Assembly (NCBI GenBank): GCA_019873645.1
Contig: JAIOAX010000004.1
Coordinates: 62,001-126,000 of the forward strand
Direction of reading: 5' to 3'
Origin: Chloroflexota bacterium
GTDB taxonomy: Bacteria; Chloroflexota; Anaerolineae; B4-G1; SLSP01
DNA length: 64,000 nucleotides
Below, piece after piece: positions 33,687 to 42,654 of this stretch. Within the stretch, counting starts at the first letter, position 1; each line of letters starts with the position of its first letter. The notes beneath the pieces were generated by a model. The model saw only the letters and a program-made list of their open reading frames with translations. It had not been told where the DNA came from and ran no database searches. A program made the position numbers and the translations under genes.

Positions 33687-35804
33687 CTAGCGAAGCGGCG
33701 TTTTCCCTGCCGCCTGCCGCTCTTTGATAACCGTCGCAGCGATGCTCTCCGGCACGACGGCGTAGCGTTTGAATTCCAGCGTGAATGTGCCACGCCCCTG
33801 GGTCATACTGCGCAGATCGGTCGCGTAGCCGCGCGCTTCGGCCAGCGGGACTTCGCCGTCCACGTTGCGCAACAGGCCACGCACGCGCATGGCATTGACG
33901 ACGCCGCGTCGCCGCCCCAGGTCGGCCACAATCGCTCCCACGTACTCCTCGGCCGTGTTGATGTCAATGCGCATGATCGGCTCAAGCAGCGCCGGCGCGG
34001 CAGTGCGCACCACCTGCCGCGCCGCCATCCCCCCGGCTACTTCAAAATCCATCGCCGCCGAGTCCACTTCGTGATAACGCCCACCCAAGAGGGTCACTTT
34101 GACGCCGACAACCGGATACCCCGCGATCACGCCTTGCTCCAACGCGCGGCGCACGCCCATTTCCACCGGCCGCCAGAAGTCGCGCGGCAGCTCGGCAGGC
34201 GGCGCAGCGTGGACAAACAGGATGCCCTGCTCGTCGGCTTCTTCGTCTTCCGCCAGCGGCTCAATACTCAGCGTGATTTCGGCAAAGTGCCCATGACCGC
34301 CGGATTGTTTCTTGTACGTCGTCGTCACCGCGGCGCGCTTGCCCACCGTCTCGCGGTAGGAGACCTGCGGCGCGCTCACCTGCGGGACGATGCCAAACTC
34401 GGTGCGCAGCCGATCCACGGAGACATCGAGATGCAGTTCCCCCATCCCGGCAAGCGTCAGCTCGCCCGTTTCGGCGTCGAAGTGTTGCACCAGCGTCGGG
34501 TCTTCTTCACACAAGCGATTCACAGCCTCGTGCAGTTTCTCCCGTTCTTTGGACGATGGCGGCGTCAGCGCGACGGCAATAACCGGCGTGGGGAAATGCA
34601 TGCCTTCCAACACAATCGGGTGCGCCGGATCACAAAGCGTGTCGCCGGTGACGGCCGATTTGATGCCCACGAGCGCGACCACGTCACTGGCGGCCATGCT
34701 CTCAACCTGCTCGCGGCGATTGGCATGCATACGGTAAATGCGCCCCACCCGTTCCACGGTTCCTGTGCGCGGATTGTAAACCGGCTCCCCGGCGTTCACT
34801 TGCCCGGAGAAGACGCGCACCCACGTCAAATGACCGACATGGGGGTCGGTGACAATCTTGAACGCGGAGGCGCAGAAAGGCACATCAAAGGCGTCCTGGC
34901 GCTCGATAATCTCGTCCTCGCGGGTGGGATCGTGGCCCAGCACGGGCGGCATATCCACCGGCGCGGGCAGGTAATCCACAATGGCGTCCAGCAACGGCTG
35001 CACGCCGATGCGGTTGCGCGACGCGCCGCACAGTACCGGCACGATTTGCCCCGCGATCACCGCCCGGCGCAACGCAGCGCGCAGGGTCTCCAGATCAACG
35101 GGCAGGTCTTCAAGACGCTGCTCCAGCAGCAGCTCGTCCGTTTCGCAGATGGCGTCGAACAGGGCCTCGCGCGCTTTGGTGACCTGCGCGGCCATCGCCG
35201 CCGGCACAGGCTCGATGTCGGGATTGTCGTTGCCGTTGCGCCAGATCAATGCCCGCTCGGTGAACAGGTCCACCACGCCGACAAAGTCGTTCTCGATGCC
35301 GATGGGCAAGGTGAGGGAGACGGCATTGGGCGTCAGCCGCTCGCGGATTTCGCCGAGGGCGCGCTCGAAGTCGGCGCCGAGGCGATCCAGTTTGTTGACG
35401 AAGATGAGACGGGCGAGCTTTTCACGGTTGGCGTGCAGCCATACCGCTTCAGTCTGCGGTTCCACCCCGCCGACGCCGCAGACAATCATCACCGCGCCGT
35501 CAATGACGCGGATCGAGCGCACGACTTCAGCCGTGAAGTCAATGTGTCCTGGCGTATCAATCAGGTTGATGCGGTGCCCGCGCCAATGGCAGGCGGTTGC
35601 GGCGGACATGATAGTGATGCCGCGCTCGCGCTCCTGCTGTAGAAAATCCATCTGTGTGTCGCCGTCGTCAATATTGCCAACGCGGTGAATCCGACCGGTG
35701 TAGTACAGGATGGATTCGGTTGTCGTCGTCTTTCCCGCATCTACATGGGCAAAAATGCCGATGATGCGGACGTTTTCAAGCGGTGCTTCTTTCTTCGATT
35801 TCAT
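33687..35804 (-). CDS. fusA: Translation elongation factor G
   Basis: The 705-residue GTPase moves tRNAs and mRNA during elongation. It has G1 AHVDAGKTT, switch DFLQQERERGITI, G3 DTPGHID, G4 NKLD and domains II-V, with YRETVGKRA in domain IV and the RGYATDLRSMTQGRGTFT tail (core RSMTQGRGTF). No rpsL, rpsG or tuf adjoin it, so it may be an EF-G paralogue outside the str operon; a ribosome-protection role cannot be excluded. No ribosome site is clear. The leader has a hairpin with a U tract. Confidence 0.92.
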   Translation of the reverse strand: MKSKKEAPLENVRIIGIFAHVDAGKTTTTESILYYTGRIHRVGNIDDGDTQMDFLQQERERGITIMSAATACHWRGHRINLIDTPGHIDFTAEVVRSIRVIDGAVMIVCGVGGVEPQTEAVWLHANREKLARLIFVNKLDRLGADFERALGEIRERLTPNAVSLTLPIGIENDFVGVVDLFTERALIWRNGNDNPDIEPVPAAMAAQVTKAREALFDAICETDELLLEQRLEDLPVDLETLRAALRRAVIAGQIVPVLCGASRNRIGVQPLLDAIVDYLPAPVDMPPVLGHDPTREDEIIERQDAFDVPFCASAFKIVTDPHVGHLTWVRVFSGQVNAGEPVYNPRTGTVERVGRIYRMHANRREQVESMAASDVVALVGIKSAVTGDTLCDPAHPIVLEGMHFPTPVIAVALTPPSSKEREKLHEAVNRLCEEDPTLVQHFDAETGELTLAGMGELHLDVSVDRLRTEFGIVPQVSAPQVSYRETVGKRAAVTTTYKKQSGGHGHFAEITLSIEPLAEDEEADEQGILFVHAAPPAELPRDFWRPVEMGVRRALEQGVIAGYPVVGVKVTLLGGRYHEVDSAAMDFEVAGGMAARQVVRTAAPALLEPIMRIDINTAEEYVGAIVADLGRRRGVVNAMRVRGLLRNVDGEVPLAEARGYATDLRSMTQGRGTFTLEFKRYAVVPESIAATVIKERQAAGKTPLR

Positions 35805-35831
35805 AAACTTGTGTTATACTCTTGCAGACAT

Positions 35832-35858
35832 AAAAACGCCTCGTGTTGAACACGAGGC
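35832..35858 (-). terminator. Terminator-like hairpin in the fusA leader
   Basis: GCCTCGTG-TTCAA-CACGAGGC followed by GTTTTTA on the minus strand, ending about 28 bp before the fusA ATG and downstream of its promoter: a possible attenuator. Confidence 0.65.
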
Positions 35859-35899
35859 CCTCTATCAAGTGACACTATTGTTCAAAATTACGAACAATT

Positions 35900-35927
35900 A
35901 TTATAACATAGAAGGAGAGCGCGTCAA
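35900..35927 (-). promoter_or_regulatory. fusA promoter
   Basis: Minus-strand TTGACG (35927-35922), 16 bp, extended -10 TGT-TATAAT (35905-35900). An inverted repeat TTGTTC...GAACAA follows near the expected start point. Confidence 0.65.
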
Positions 35928-35941
35928 CTCTCTGCGTCGAA

Positions 35942-36110
35942 TAGGCTATCGCATTTGGCCGCTTCCGGCAACTGAATACGGCCTAAAGGCCGGGGAAAGG
36001 GGGATTTTGTGGCGGGGCTTCGCCCCGCCACAAAATCCCCCTAAAAATGCCGCTTTAGCGGCACAACAGACAGCACGACGGGACAAAGTTTTCCAAATGC
36101 GATAGCCCTA
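35942..36110. mobile_element. Fold-back (MITE-like) element with terminal inverted repeats
   Basis: Terminal inverted repeats are GCTATCGCATTTGG on the left (35942-35958 with flank) and its complement on the right (36093-36110). Inside lies a perfect 21-bp hairpin (35998-36018 / 36022-36042, loop TTC). It is flanked by two small hairpins, CGGCC-TAAA-GGCCG (35979-35992) and GCCGC-TTTA-GCGGC (36049-36062). No transposase is encoded. No clear target-site duplication was seen. Confidence 0.6.
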
Positions 36111-36221
36111 CCCCCTGCCCCCGCTCTCCCCACGTGCAGGGAGAGCGGGGAGATTTCTCGTATCTGCCTCTCCGCCCCCAAGGGGGCGAGGCCGGGGGAT
36201 GGTTCACTTCCCTGACAACTA

Positions 36222-36257
36222 CAAACTGAAAACTGAGAACTGGAAACTGAGAACTAA
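36222..36257 (+). repeat. Heptad tandem repeat (AAACTGA / GAACTGG) in the EamA leader
   Basis: Five exact 7-base steps end at the EamA start codon, in place of a ribosome-binding site. Confidence 0.8.
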
Positions 36258-36258
36258 C

Positions 36259-37164
36259 ATGCGACATTGGAAAGCAGATCTGGCTCTGGTTTTGGTGACC
36301 GCCATTTGGGGGTCCACATTCATCGTCGTCAAAAACGCGCTTGATACGGTGGGGCCGCTGGTTTTCGTGGCGACGCGCTTTTGGGTGGCCGGCGGCGCGC
36401 TGGTTGGATTATTGCTACTCCAGCGCAGAATCGTAGCGCGTCCCATTCCCATTCGCTGGCGCGCATTGCGCGACGGCGCGTTCACCGGCGTTTTTCTCAC
36501 GCTGGGATACGTGCCTCAAACCATCGGTTTGCAGACCACCGAGGCCGCCAAAGCTGCGTTCATCACCGGCCTGAGCGTCGTGCTGGTGCCGTTGTTTGCA
36601 GCGACATTGTTGCGCCGTCCGCCTACCCGCGCTGCGACCGTCGGGGTGTTGATGGCGACGGCGGGCCTGGGATTGCTGACACTGGATTTCCAGCAACGTC
36701 TCACCCTCGCGCCCGGCGACCTGTGGGTGCTGCTGTGCGCGGTCGGCTTCGCGGCGCATATCACCAGCACGGCGCGCTTTGCCCCACACCATAACGTATT
36801 GCCGTTCACCACCGCCCAATTGTTGACCACGGCAGCGCTGGCGACACTTGCCGCACTGCTGTTCGAGCGTCATGCGCTCCTGCCGCCGGCCGCGGCATTG
36901 CCGGCCAGCGTGTACATGGGATTGATCGCCACAGCCTTTGTCTTCGGCGTGCAGACGTGGGGGCAACGCCATACTACCCCCACGCATACAGCCTTGATCT
37001 TTGCCCTGGAGCCGGTTTTCGCGGCGTTGTTCGCCGTCGTTTTTGCCGGGGAAACGCTCGAAGACCGCGAGTGGATCGGTGGGGCGCTCATTTTACTGGG
37101 GATGCTGGTCGCCGAAGTGGGAAGCGCGGCGACGGCTAAAACTCAGAAACGATCAGCAGATTGA
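36259..37164 (+). CDS. EamA (DMT) family transporter
   Basis: The 301-residue protein has ten hydrophobic helices in two homologous halves (EamA repeats), starting KADLALVLVTAIWGSTFIVVKNAL with the family WG-S-F motif. Other visible pieces are TTEAAKAAFITGLSVVLVP and, in the second half, TALIFALEPVFAALFAVVFAGE. Such proteins export amino acids or other metabolites; the substrate is unknown. ATG 36259 is chosen over the upstream frame, which translates a heptad repeat. It converges with the TetR gene. Confidence 0.85.
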   Translation: MRHWKADLALVLVTAIWGSTFIVVKNALDTVGPLVFVATRFWVAGGALVGLLLLQRRIVARPIPIRWRALRDGAFTGVFLTLGYVPQTIGLQTTEAAKAAFITGLSVVLVPLFAATLLRRPPTRAATVGVLMATAGLGLLTLDFQQRLTLAPGDLWVLLCAVGFAAHITSTARFAPHHNVLPFTTAQLLTTAALATLAALLFERHALLPPAAALPASVYMGLIATAFVFGVQTWGQRHTTPTHTALIFALEPVFAALFAVVFAGETLEDREWIGGALILLGMLVAEVGSAATAKTQKRSAD

Positions 37165-37192
37165 GCAGATTGAATAGACTCTGAGAATCCTG

Positions 37193-37798
37193 TCACACAG
37201 CACGGCGGCGCAGGCCATCCAGCAGGACTTGAATGCTTTGCTCGGCGACCTGTCCCCAATCCGCGCCCTGGGGATCGAGCAGCCCTTGCAGGATCAAGCC
37301 CACCCCCAGGGAAACCAGGGACTGCGCTGCGGCACGGGCGTCAACGGTTGGCGCGATGGAACCTTCTGCAATGCCCTCGGCGATCATCTCTGTAAAAAGC
37401 GCGTGGTAGTGGCGATAATGACCAATCGTGACCGTCCATGCCTGGGGGTCGCGAGCCGCCTGCATCCAGAACACCAGAAAGATCGGTAAGCGTCCGCTGC
37501 CCGCCGCAAACACCCGACGCACCATGCCGGCAATCGCCTGCAACGCGGCCAGGACATCAGACGCATCCTGCCGCGCCTGCGCGATTTGTGTATCCAGTCC
37601 TTCCAGCCAACGGCTGAGCAATTCCAGAAATAACGCCTGCTTGGTAGGAAAATGGTGATAGAAGGCACCCTTGCTCACGCCGGCACGCTGACAAATATCG
37701 GCAATGCTCGCGCCGTCGTACCCCGAGGCGGAGAAACACACTTCGGCCGCTTCCAAAAGCTGTGCCCGCGTCATTTCGCTGCGTTGTTGGGTGTGCAT
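37193..37798 (-). CDS. TetR family transcriptional regulator
   Basis: The 201-residue protein has a classic TetR N-terminal helix-turn-helix: RAQLLEAAEVCFSASGYDGASIADICQRAGVSKGAFYHHFPTKQALF (core GVSKGAFYHHFPTK). The C-terminal helical domain is divergent and would bind an unknown ligand. ATG 37798 is preferred for AGG nearby. It converges with the EamA exporter, which may be a target, and is divergent from the restriction gene. Confidence 0.88.
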   Translation of the reverse strand: MHTQQRSEMTRAQLLEAAEVCFSASGYDGASIADICQRAGVSKGAFYHHFPTKQALFLELLSRWLEGLDTQIAQARQDASDVLAALQAIAGMVRRVFAAGSGRLPIFLVFWMQAARDPQAWTVTIGHYRHYHALFTEMIAEGIAEGSIAPTVDARAAAQSLVSLGVGLILQGLLDPQGADWGQVAEQSIQVLLDGLRRRAV

Positions 37799-37805
37799 AA
37801 GACCT

Positions 37806-37834
37806 ACGTTAGCACACATCCGCAAGATTGTCAA
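37806..37834 (-). promoter_or_regulatory. tetR-type gene promoter
   Basis: Minus-strand TTGACA (37834-37829), 17 bp, extended TGC-TAACGT (37811-37806) directly before the TetR start codon. The overlap with the start region permits autoregulation. Confidence 0.5.
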
Positions 37835-37849
37835 TGTAATTTGGATTTT

Positions 37850-37878
37850 TTGACTTCCTGGCTATATACGTTTATACT
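37850..37878 (+). promoter_or_regulatory. Promoter of the restriction-modification pair
   Basis: TTGACT (37850-37855), 17 bp, TATACT (37873-37878), about 75 bp before the endonuclease gene. No controller-protein gene is present. Confidence 0.65.
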
Positions 37879-37954
37879 TAGGGTAGAGGTACGAAGCCGT
37901 TATTGTACCGCCAAGAACAAAGAGTCGAGACGTCTGTCGTAAGGATACAAATGT

Positions 37955-38590
37955 ATGGACACCCTCGAAGAAAAGATTCATGCATTAGCATCAAGATACG
38001 CTCAGGAGCTGCAGCAAAAAATTGACGCCCGTGTGAAAGAAATGAGAGACGATGATAAATCGCATTATTTGATCTACCAGGTCTTAGGAATAACGGATGC
38101 AGAAGGTGAACTGATTGACATTTATCAAAACAAAGGACGCTTTCTTTATAACTATGCAGGCGCTTTTCTGGAAGAAGCAACTTTTCTCTGTTTCAAAGAA
38201 AAATTTCCAGAAGCAGAACGCGCCCAAGTAGAAAATACCCAGGGACAACGTCCACGACGATTTGAGATAGATTGTTTGATAGGTCAAGATGCAATTGAGA
38301 TCAAGTGGCGTGATGCAACCACAGATGGCGACCATATCACAAAGGAGCACACACGTATAAGAGCCATAAAAGACCACGGATTCAACCCCATCAGGGTGAT
38401 GTTTTACTATCCCAGTCGAGATCAGGCGATTAGAATACAGGAAACGATAAAGACAGTCTATAAAGGTGTAGGGGGAGAATGTTATATGGGAGATGATGCC
38501 TGGGAATACGTAAGAACCAGAACGGGCATTGACTTGCAAGAAATCCTCGTCAAAATTGCAGAAGAGAACCGTCATAAGGGTTGCAGATGA
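37955..38590 (+). CDS. Type II restriction endonuclease, ApaLI-like
   Basis: The 211-residue protein shows the ApaLI-like nuclease pattern as I recall it: FEIDCLIGQDAIEIKWRDATTDGDHI (catalytic Asp and ExK in IEIKW), then KEHTRIRAIKDHG and IRVMFYYPSRDQAIRIQET. ApaLI cuts GTGCAC; this protein's target is not proven. Several GTGCAC sites occur in the window. Codon use is AT-richer than the neighbours, suggesting transfer. Its stop overlaps the methyltransferase start (ATGA). Confidence 0.78.
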   Translation: MDTLEEKIHALASRYAQELQQKIDARVKEMRDDDKSHYLIYQVLGITDAEGELIDIYQNKGRFLYNYAGAFLEEATFLCFKEKFPEAERAQVENTQGQRPRRFEIDCLIGQDAIEIKWRDATTDGDHITKEHTRIRAIKDHGFNPIRVMFYYPSRDQAIRIQETIKTVYKGVGGECYMGDDAWEYVRTRTGIDLQEILVKIAEENRHKGCR

Positions 38591-39792
38591 CTATATTTTG
38601 TGGAGATTGTAGAGTCATACTAAAAACACTGGATGACGCAAGCGTTGACCTTGTGTATATGGATCCCCCTTTTTTTACTCAAAAGACCCATTCACTTGTT
38701 CCACGAGATAATACAGCGGCGTATTCTTTCGAAGATCGGTGGGACTCACTCGACGATTATCTTTCCTTTATGGGGGAAGTATTATGTCAGTGCAGGCGCG
38801 TGCTAAAAGCAACGGGAAGTATTTTCCTCCACTGCGACAAGTCGGCGTCACATTACCTGCGTGTGCTACTCGACCAGGTGTTTGGCGCAGAACATTTCCA
38901 AAGTGAAATTATTTGGGCATACAGGAGATGGTCAACCTCGAAAAAAGGGCTTCTCAATGCGCATCAAACGATTTACTTTTATAGCAGGACTGAGAATTTC
39001 AAATTCAACACCCTTTATACCGACTATTCACCGACGACCAATATTGACCAAATTTTGCAAGCAAGAGCGCGTAATGAAAAAGGGAAAGCAACGTACCGCC
39101 GTGATGAAAATGGCAATGTGGTACTGGGTAAAGAAAAAAGAGGTGTTCCCTTATCTGATGTCTGGTATATTCCTTTTTTGAATCCCAAAGCAAAAGAAAG
39201 GGTCGGATATCCCACTCAAAAACCGATTTTGTTATTAGAGCGAATTATTGAAATAGCAACAGATGCCAACGATTGCGTGCTCGACCCATTTTGCGGCAGT
39301 GGAACTACCCTTGTCGCCGCAAAATTACTTGGACGAAGTTACATTGGTATAGATATATCCGGTGAAGCCGTAAAGTTGTCTGAAGAAAGGCTGTATCAGC
39401 CAGTTAAGAGCGAATCGCATTTGCTGGCCGTTGGAGAAGAAGGCTTTTTGGAGAAATCCGATGATGAGCGCAGAATACTAAAGGCGCTGGATGCCGTGCC
39501 TGTAGAAAGAAACAACGGAATAGACGGCTTCCTGCGCGAGTTTATCAACGGGCATCCTGTATCTGTACGGATTCAGAAAGAGTCCGAGGATATTGAAACT
39601 GCCAGGCGAAAACTTATAAAAGCCAGTCAATCAAAAAAGTGTTCAATGATGATATTGGTGCGCACCAGAGCAGAGGACAATCTACGTTTTGTTGACTATC
39701 CAGACGATGAGGTGTTGGTCATTGACGCCTATGATCTCACCATTAACTCATGGCTTGAAAAACACAATCATCGAGACAAAGCAAAAGCATAG
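38587..39792 (+). CDS. DNA methyltransferase (beta-class N4/N6) of the restriction-modification pair
   Basis: The 401-residue protein has catalytic motif IV MDPPFF (about 29-34) before the AdoMet motif DPFCGSGTT (about 230), the beta-class order, with YIGIDIS as motif II. DPPF fits either N6-adenine or N4-cytosine methylation. The last about 120 residues form an extra domain of unknown role. ATG 38587 follows AAGGG. It is coupled to the endonuclease and shares its AT-rich composition. It protects host sites. Confidence 0.88.
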   Translation: MTIFCGDCRVILKTLDDASVDLVYMDPPFFTQKTHSLVPRDNTAAYSFEDRWDSLDDYLSFMGEVLCQCRRVLKATGSIFLHCDKSASHYLRVLLDQVFGAEHFQSEIIWAYRRWSTSKKGLLNAHQTIYFYSRTENFKFNTLYTDYSPTTNIDQILQARARNEKGKATYRRDENGNVVLGKEKRGVPLSDVWYIPFLNPKAKERVGYPTQKPILLLERIIEIATDANDCVLDPFCGSGTTLVAAKLLGRSYIGIDISGEAVKLSEERLYQPVKSESHLLAVGEEGFLEKSDDERRILKALDAVPVERNNGIDGFLREFINGHPVSVRIQKESEDIETARRKLIKASQSKKCSMMILVRTRAEDNLRFVDYPDDEVLVIDAYDLTINSWLEKHNHRDKAKA

Positions 39793-39911
39793 CACAGCCA
39801 AGGGGTGCAAACACGACGCTCTGCGTGTGGTTGAACTCGATCGTTAAAGCCGTTGGCCTGAACAGTGATTTTAATTAGACTATTTCGGTTCCCAAAGAAA
39901 GGAGTGTAACC

Positions 39912-42581
39912 ATGGCATTTCGTATGCGTTGGCCCACAGAGTATGGCACAATTACCCAACCATTCGGCGCAAATCCCCAAATCTACAGCAAATTCGGCCT
40001 GCCCGGGCACGAAGGCATTGACTTCATGGCCCCCCATGGCAGTGAAATTTACGCCGTCGCCGACGGCTTTGTCAGCGATGTGCGGCTCGACGGCAGCGCC
40101 GACCCCATCGGCAAGCCGTATGGCAATCAAATCCGCATCCAGCACGACGACGGGTACGAGAGCATCTACGCCCACCTGGCCCAGGCCGTCGTCACACGCG
40201 GCCAGTTCGTGAAGGCCAAACAACTCATCGGCCTGGCCGACAACACCGGCAACTCCGATGGCTCGCACCTGCACTTGAGCCTGAAGAAGCAGGGCGCAAC
40301 CGCCGCCGGCCTCACCAACTATCCCCATGACCTGATTGACCCTACCCCTTACCTGGAGCCGTTCGCCGGTGGCGGAGGGACAGCGCCGCAGCCGCCCGCG
40401 ACGACAACCATCAACGTCCAGGTCAACAGTCCCGATACAGGCTATCTGAATGTGCGCGCCGCGCCCTACGTCGGCGCAGCCCTGGTGGATACGGTCGCCC
40501 ACAATGCCATCATCGGAGCCCTGGAAGACGCCGAGGTGGCCCGCAACAAGGTCGGCAAGACCGGGCAGTGGCTGTGGGTGCGCCTGCCCAACGGCAAAAC
40601 CGGTTACGTGGCTGCCTGGTACCTCAAACTCCCGCCGCCCGCGCCGCCTGCCGAGCCGGCGACAGTCGTGTTTGTGGTCGTCGAAAGCCCCGACGAGCCG
40701 CTTAAGCTGCGGCAGGGACCGGGCGTGGGGTACCCGCAACTGGCCTTGCTGCCCCATGGGACGGTGCTCAAGGCGCTGGAAAAAGAGGCCGTCGTCAAGC
40801 AAAAAGTGGGGCAGGTGAACCAGTGGCTCAACGTGCAGACACCTGCCGGCGCTACAGGCTACGTGGCCGCCTGGTACGTTAAACTACAAGCCACAGGCAC
40901 ACAACCCGTCATCCCTGCGCCGGTCACGGGAACGCCGACCGGTTACGTCGTCGTTGAAAGCCCTGAATTCGGCCTGAAGGTCCGCGAAAGCCCCAGCACG
41001 GCGGCCAAACAGGTGTGGTGGGTGCCGCACAAGACGGTATTGGAGTCGCTGGAAGACCCGGCCACGACCGGCAGCAAGGTGGGGCAGATGGACAAGTGGA
41101 TCAAAGTCCGCACGCCCGCGCGTTATGAAGGTTACGTCGCCGCGTGGTATGTCCGCCATCCCGCACGACCCGACGAGCGTCAGCCTGCCGGCGAGGTCAA
41201 CGTGCCCCTCGGCGTCTCGCCGCACATCTTCGGCATCCATGCCGTAGATATTGTAGATGATCCCCGTACCAAGGAGGCCATCCGCGGCCTGTACCAGGGC
41301 AAGGGGAAAAAGGGCTGGATTCTGTTCACGCAACTGTGCGGCAAAACGGCAACCGCCATCCAACCCAACGATGACATCCGCGCTTTCTTCTGGGAATGGG
41401 CCAGCCAGGGATACGGCGTCATCGTGCGGCTCAACCACGGCTACGAACCCGGCGGCACACTGCCCGAAGCGCGGTATTACGATGCCTTCGCCGACGCCGC
41501 CGCCCGCTGGGTGGAGCTGTTCCTCAAGCGCACCGATGTTCCCGTCGGCGATTACACCTGGACCATCCAGATCGGCAACGAACAGAACAACCCGCGCGAG
41601 CATCCCGGCGGTTTCGACCATCCCACCGAGCACATCACGCCGGAACGCTACGCCGAGGCGTTCAACAAAACCTACGCCAAAATCAAGGCCGTGCTGCCCA
41701 ATGCCATCGTCTGCCCTGGCGCAATTGACCCTTACAACTATATGCCGTGGAAGGCGCTGAACAACACGCAATGGCGACCCCTGGACTACTACGACACGAT
41801 GCTGGCAAACATCGAAGCACTTGACGGCATCGTCCTGCATGCCTACACCCATGGGCCGGATCTGGCCGCCATTACCAGCCTCAAACGTTTCGGCGAGGGA
41901 ACGGGACCGTTGGGGGATCACTATTACGACTTTCAGATTTACCGGCTGTTTATGGAGCGCATCCCCGCGAAATGGCGCGATGTGCCGGTCTACATCACCG
42001 AGATGAACCACATTCACCGTCCCGCCGGCGAGCACGATCAGGGATGGGTGAACCAGAATACCGGCTGGGTGCGCGAGGTCTACAGGGAGATTGACCGCTG
42101 GAACAAGACACCGTATGCGCAGCAGATTCACTGCGGTCTGCTGTATCGGTGGTTTGGCGATCAGTGGGCGATTGACAACAAGCCCGGCGTCCTGGACGAT
42201 TTCAAGCTGGCGCTCAACAACGACTACCGCTGGCGCACCAGCGTCGTCGGCGCCTTCGACTTCGCGCCGAGCGCGCCTAAAGCGTTGCAAGCACAAAAAG
42301 CCGCCCCGCCGGAAGAGCGACAGTTGGTGCGTCCCGACGACCTCAAGCGCATCTGGGGCATCGGCGCGAAGACCGAGCAGGTGCTCAATGCGGCCGGCAT
42401 CGTCATCTACGAGCAGTTGGCGCGGCTCACGCCGGAACGGTTGCGCGCCATCGTCAACGAGACCGGCCTGCAAGCACGCCATCTCTCCACCTGGCCCGAA
42501 CAGGCACGCATGCTCGTCAAAGGCGACGAGAAGGCACTCACCGAGCTGCAAATCAAGCTGGGGAAGAAGATCGCGCAATAA
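39912..42581 (+). CDS. M23 peptidase-SH3b(x3)-glycosidase-like-HhH protein (paralogue)
   Basis: The 889-residue protein has the same plan as the 17399-19705 product but with three SH3b domains (about 155-225, 250-325, 345-420). M23 residues are H33, D37, H119, H121. The TIM-barrel-like region carries GNEQNNPREHP and VYITEMNH. A C-terminal helix-hairpin-helix (DDLKRIWGIGAKTEQVLNAAG) is followed by a Lys-rich tail. No signal peptide. AGGAG precedes ATG 39912. It follows the restriction-modification pair by 119 bp. Confidence 0.82.
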   Translation: MAFRMRWPTEYGTITQPFGANPQIYSKFGLPGHEGIDFMAPHGSEIYAVADGFVSDVRLDGSADPIGKPYGNQIRIQHDDGYESIYAHLAQAVVTRGQFVKAKQLIGLADNTGNSDGSHLHLSLKKQGATAAGLTNYPHDLIDPTPYLEPFAGGGGTAPQPPATTTINVQVNSPDTGYLNVRAAPYVGAALVDTVAHNAIIGALEDAEVARNKVGKTGQWLWVRLPNGKTGYVAAWYLKLPPPAPPAEPATVVFVVVESPDEPLKLRQGPGVGYPQLALLPHGTVLKALEKEAVVKQKVGQVNQWLNVQTPAGATGYVAAWYVKLQATGTQPVIPAPVTGTPTGYVVVESPEFGLKVRESPSTAAKQVWWVPHKTVLESLEDPATTGSKVGQMDKWIKVRTPARYEGYVAAWYVRHPARPDERQPAGEVNVPLGVSPHIFGIHAVDIVDDPRTKEAIRGLYQGKGKKGWILFTQLCGKTATAIQPNDDIRAFFWEWASQGYGVIVRLNHGYEPGGTLPEARYYDAFADAAARWVELFLKRTDVPVGDYTWTIQIGNEQNNPREHPGGFDHPTEHITPERYAEAFNKTYAKIKAVLPNAIVCPGAIDPYNYMPWKALNNTQWRPLDYYDTMLANIEALDGIVLHAYTHGPDLAAITSLKRFGEGTGPLGDHYYDFQIYRLFMERIPAKWRDVPVYITEMNHIHRPAGEHDQGWVNQNTGWVREVYREIDRWNKTPYAQQIHCGLLYRWFGDQWAIDNKPGVLDDFKLALNNDYRWRTSVVGAFDFAPSAPKALQAQKAAPPEERQLVRPDDLKRIWGIGAKTEQVLNAAGIVIYEQLARLTPERLRAIVNETGLQARHLSTWPEQARMLVKGDEKALTELQIKLGKKIAQ

Positions 42582-42597
42582 ACAGCTTTCCTGGTAA

Positions 42598-42629
42598 CCC
42601 TTGCGAAGGTTGCACAACCTTCGCAAGGG
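42598..42629. terminator. Convergent hairpin terminator
   Basis: A perfect 15-bp stem CCCTTGCGAAGGTTG / CAACCTTCGCAAGGG with a 2-base gap lies between convergent genes; T tracts are absent. Confidence 0.6.
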
Positions 42630-42654
42630 CAGCTGAAAGTAGCTACCCCAAACT

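Larger units (their letters stand above)
35805..36258. other. Hairpin-rich intergenic region, fusA / EamA
   Basis: This 454-bp gap has no supportable gene. It holds the fusA promoter and attenuator, a 169-bp fold-back element, a further 12-bp hairpin (36119-36150, CCCCGCTCTCCC / GGGAGAGCGGGG) and an inverted CGCCCCC / GGGGGCG pair near 36172-36188. Confidence 0.7.

Noticed and set aside
33531..35642. A 703-residue plus-strand open frame
   Set aside because: Antisense shadow of EF-G; His/Arg-rich translation with no recognisable domain.
35710..36105. A 131-residue plus-strand frame over the fusA leader and fold-back element
   Set aside because: It translates hairpins and repeats and has no ribosome site.
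37955..39792. Avoidance of GTGCAC as support for the ApaLI assignment
   Set aside because: Several GTGCAC sites are present in the window, so avoidance is not evident.
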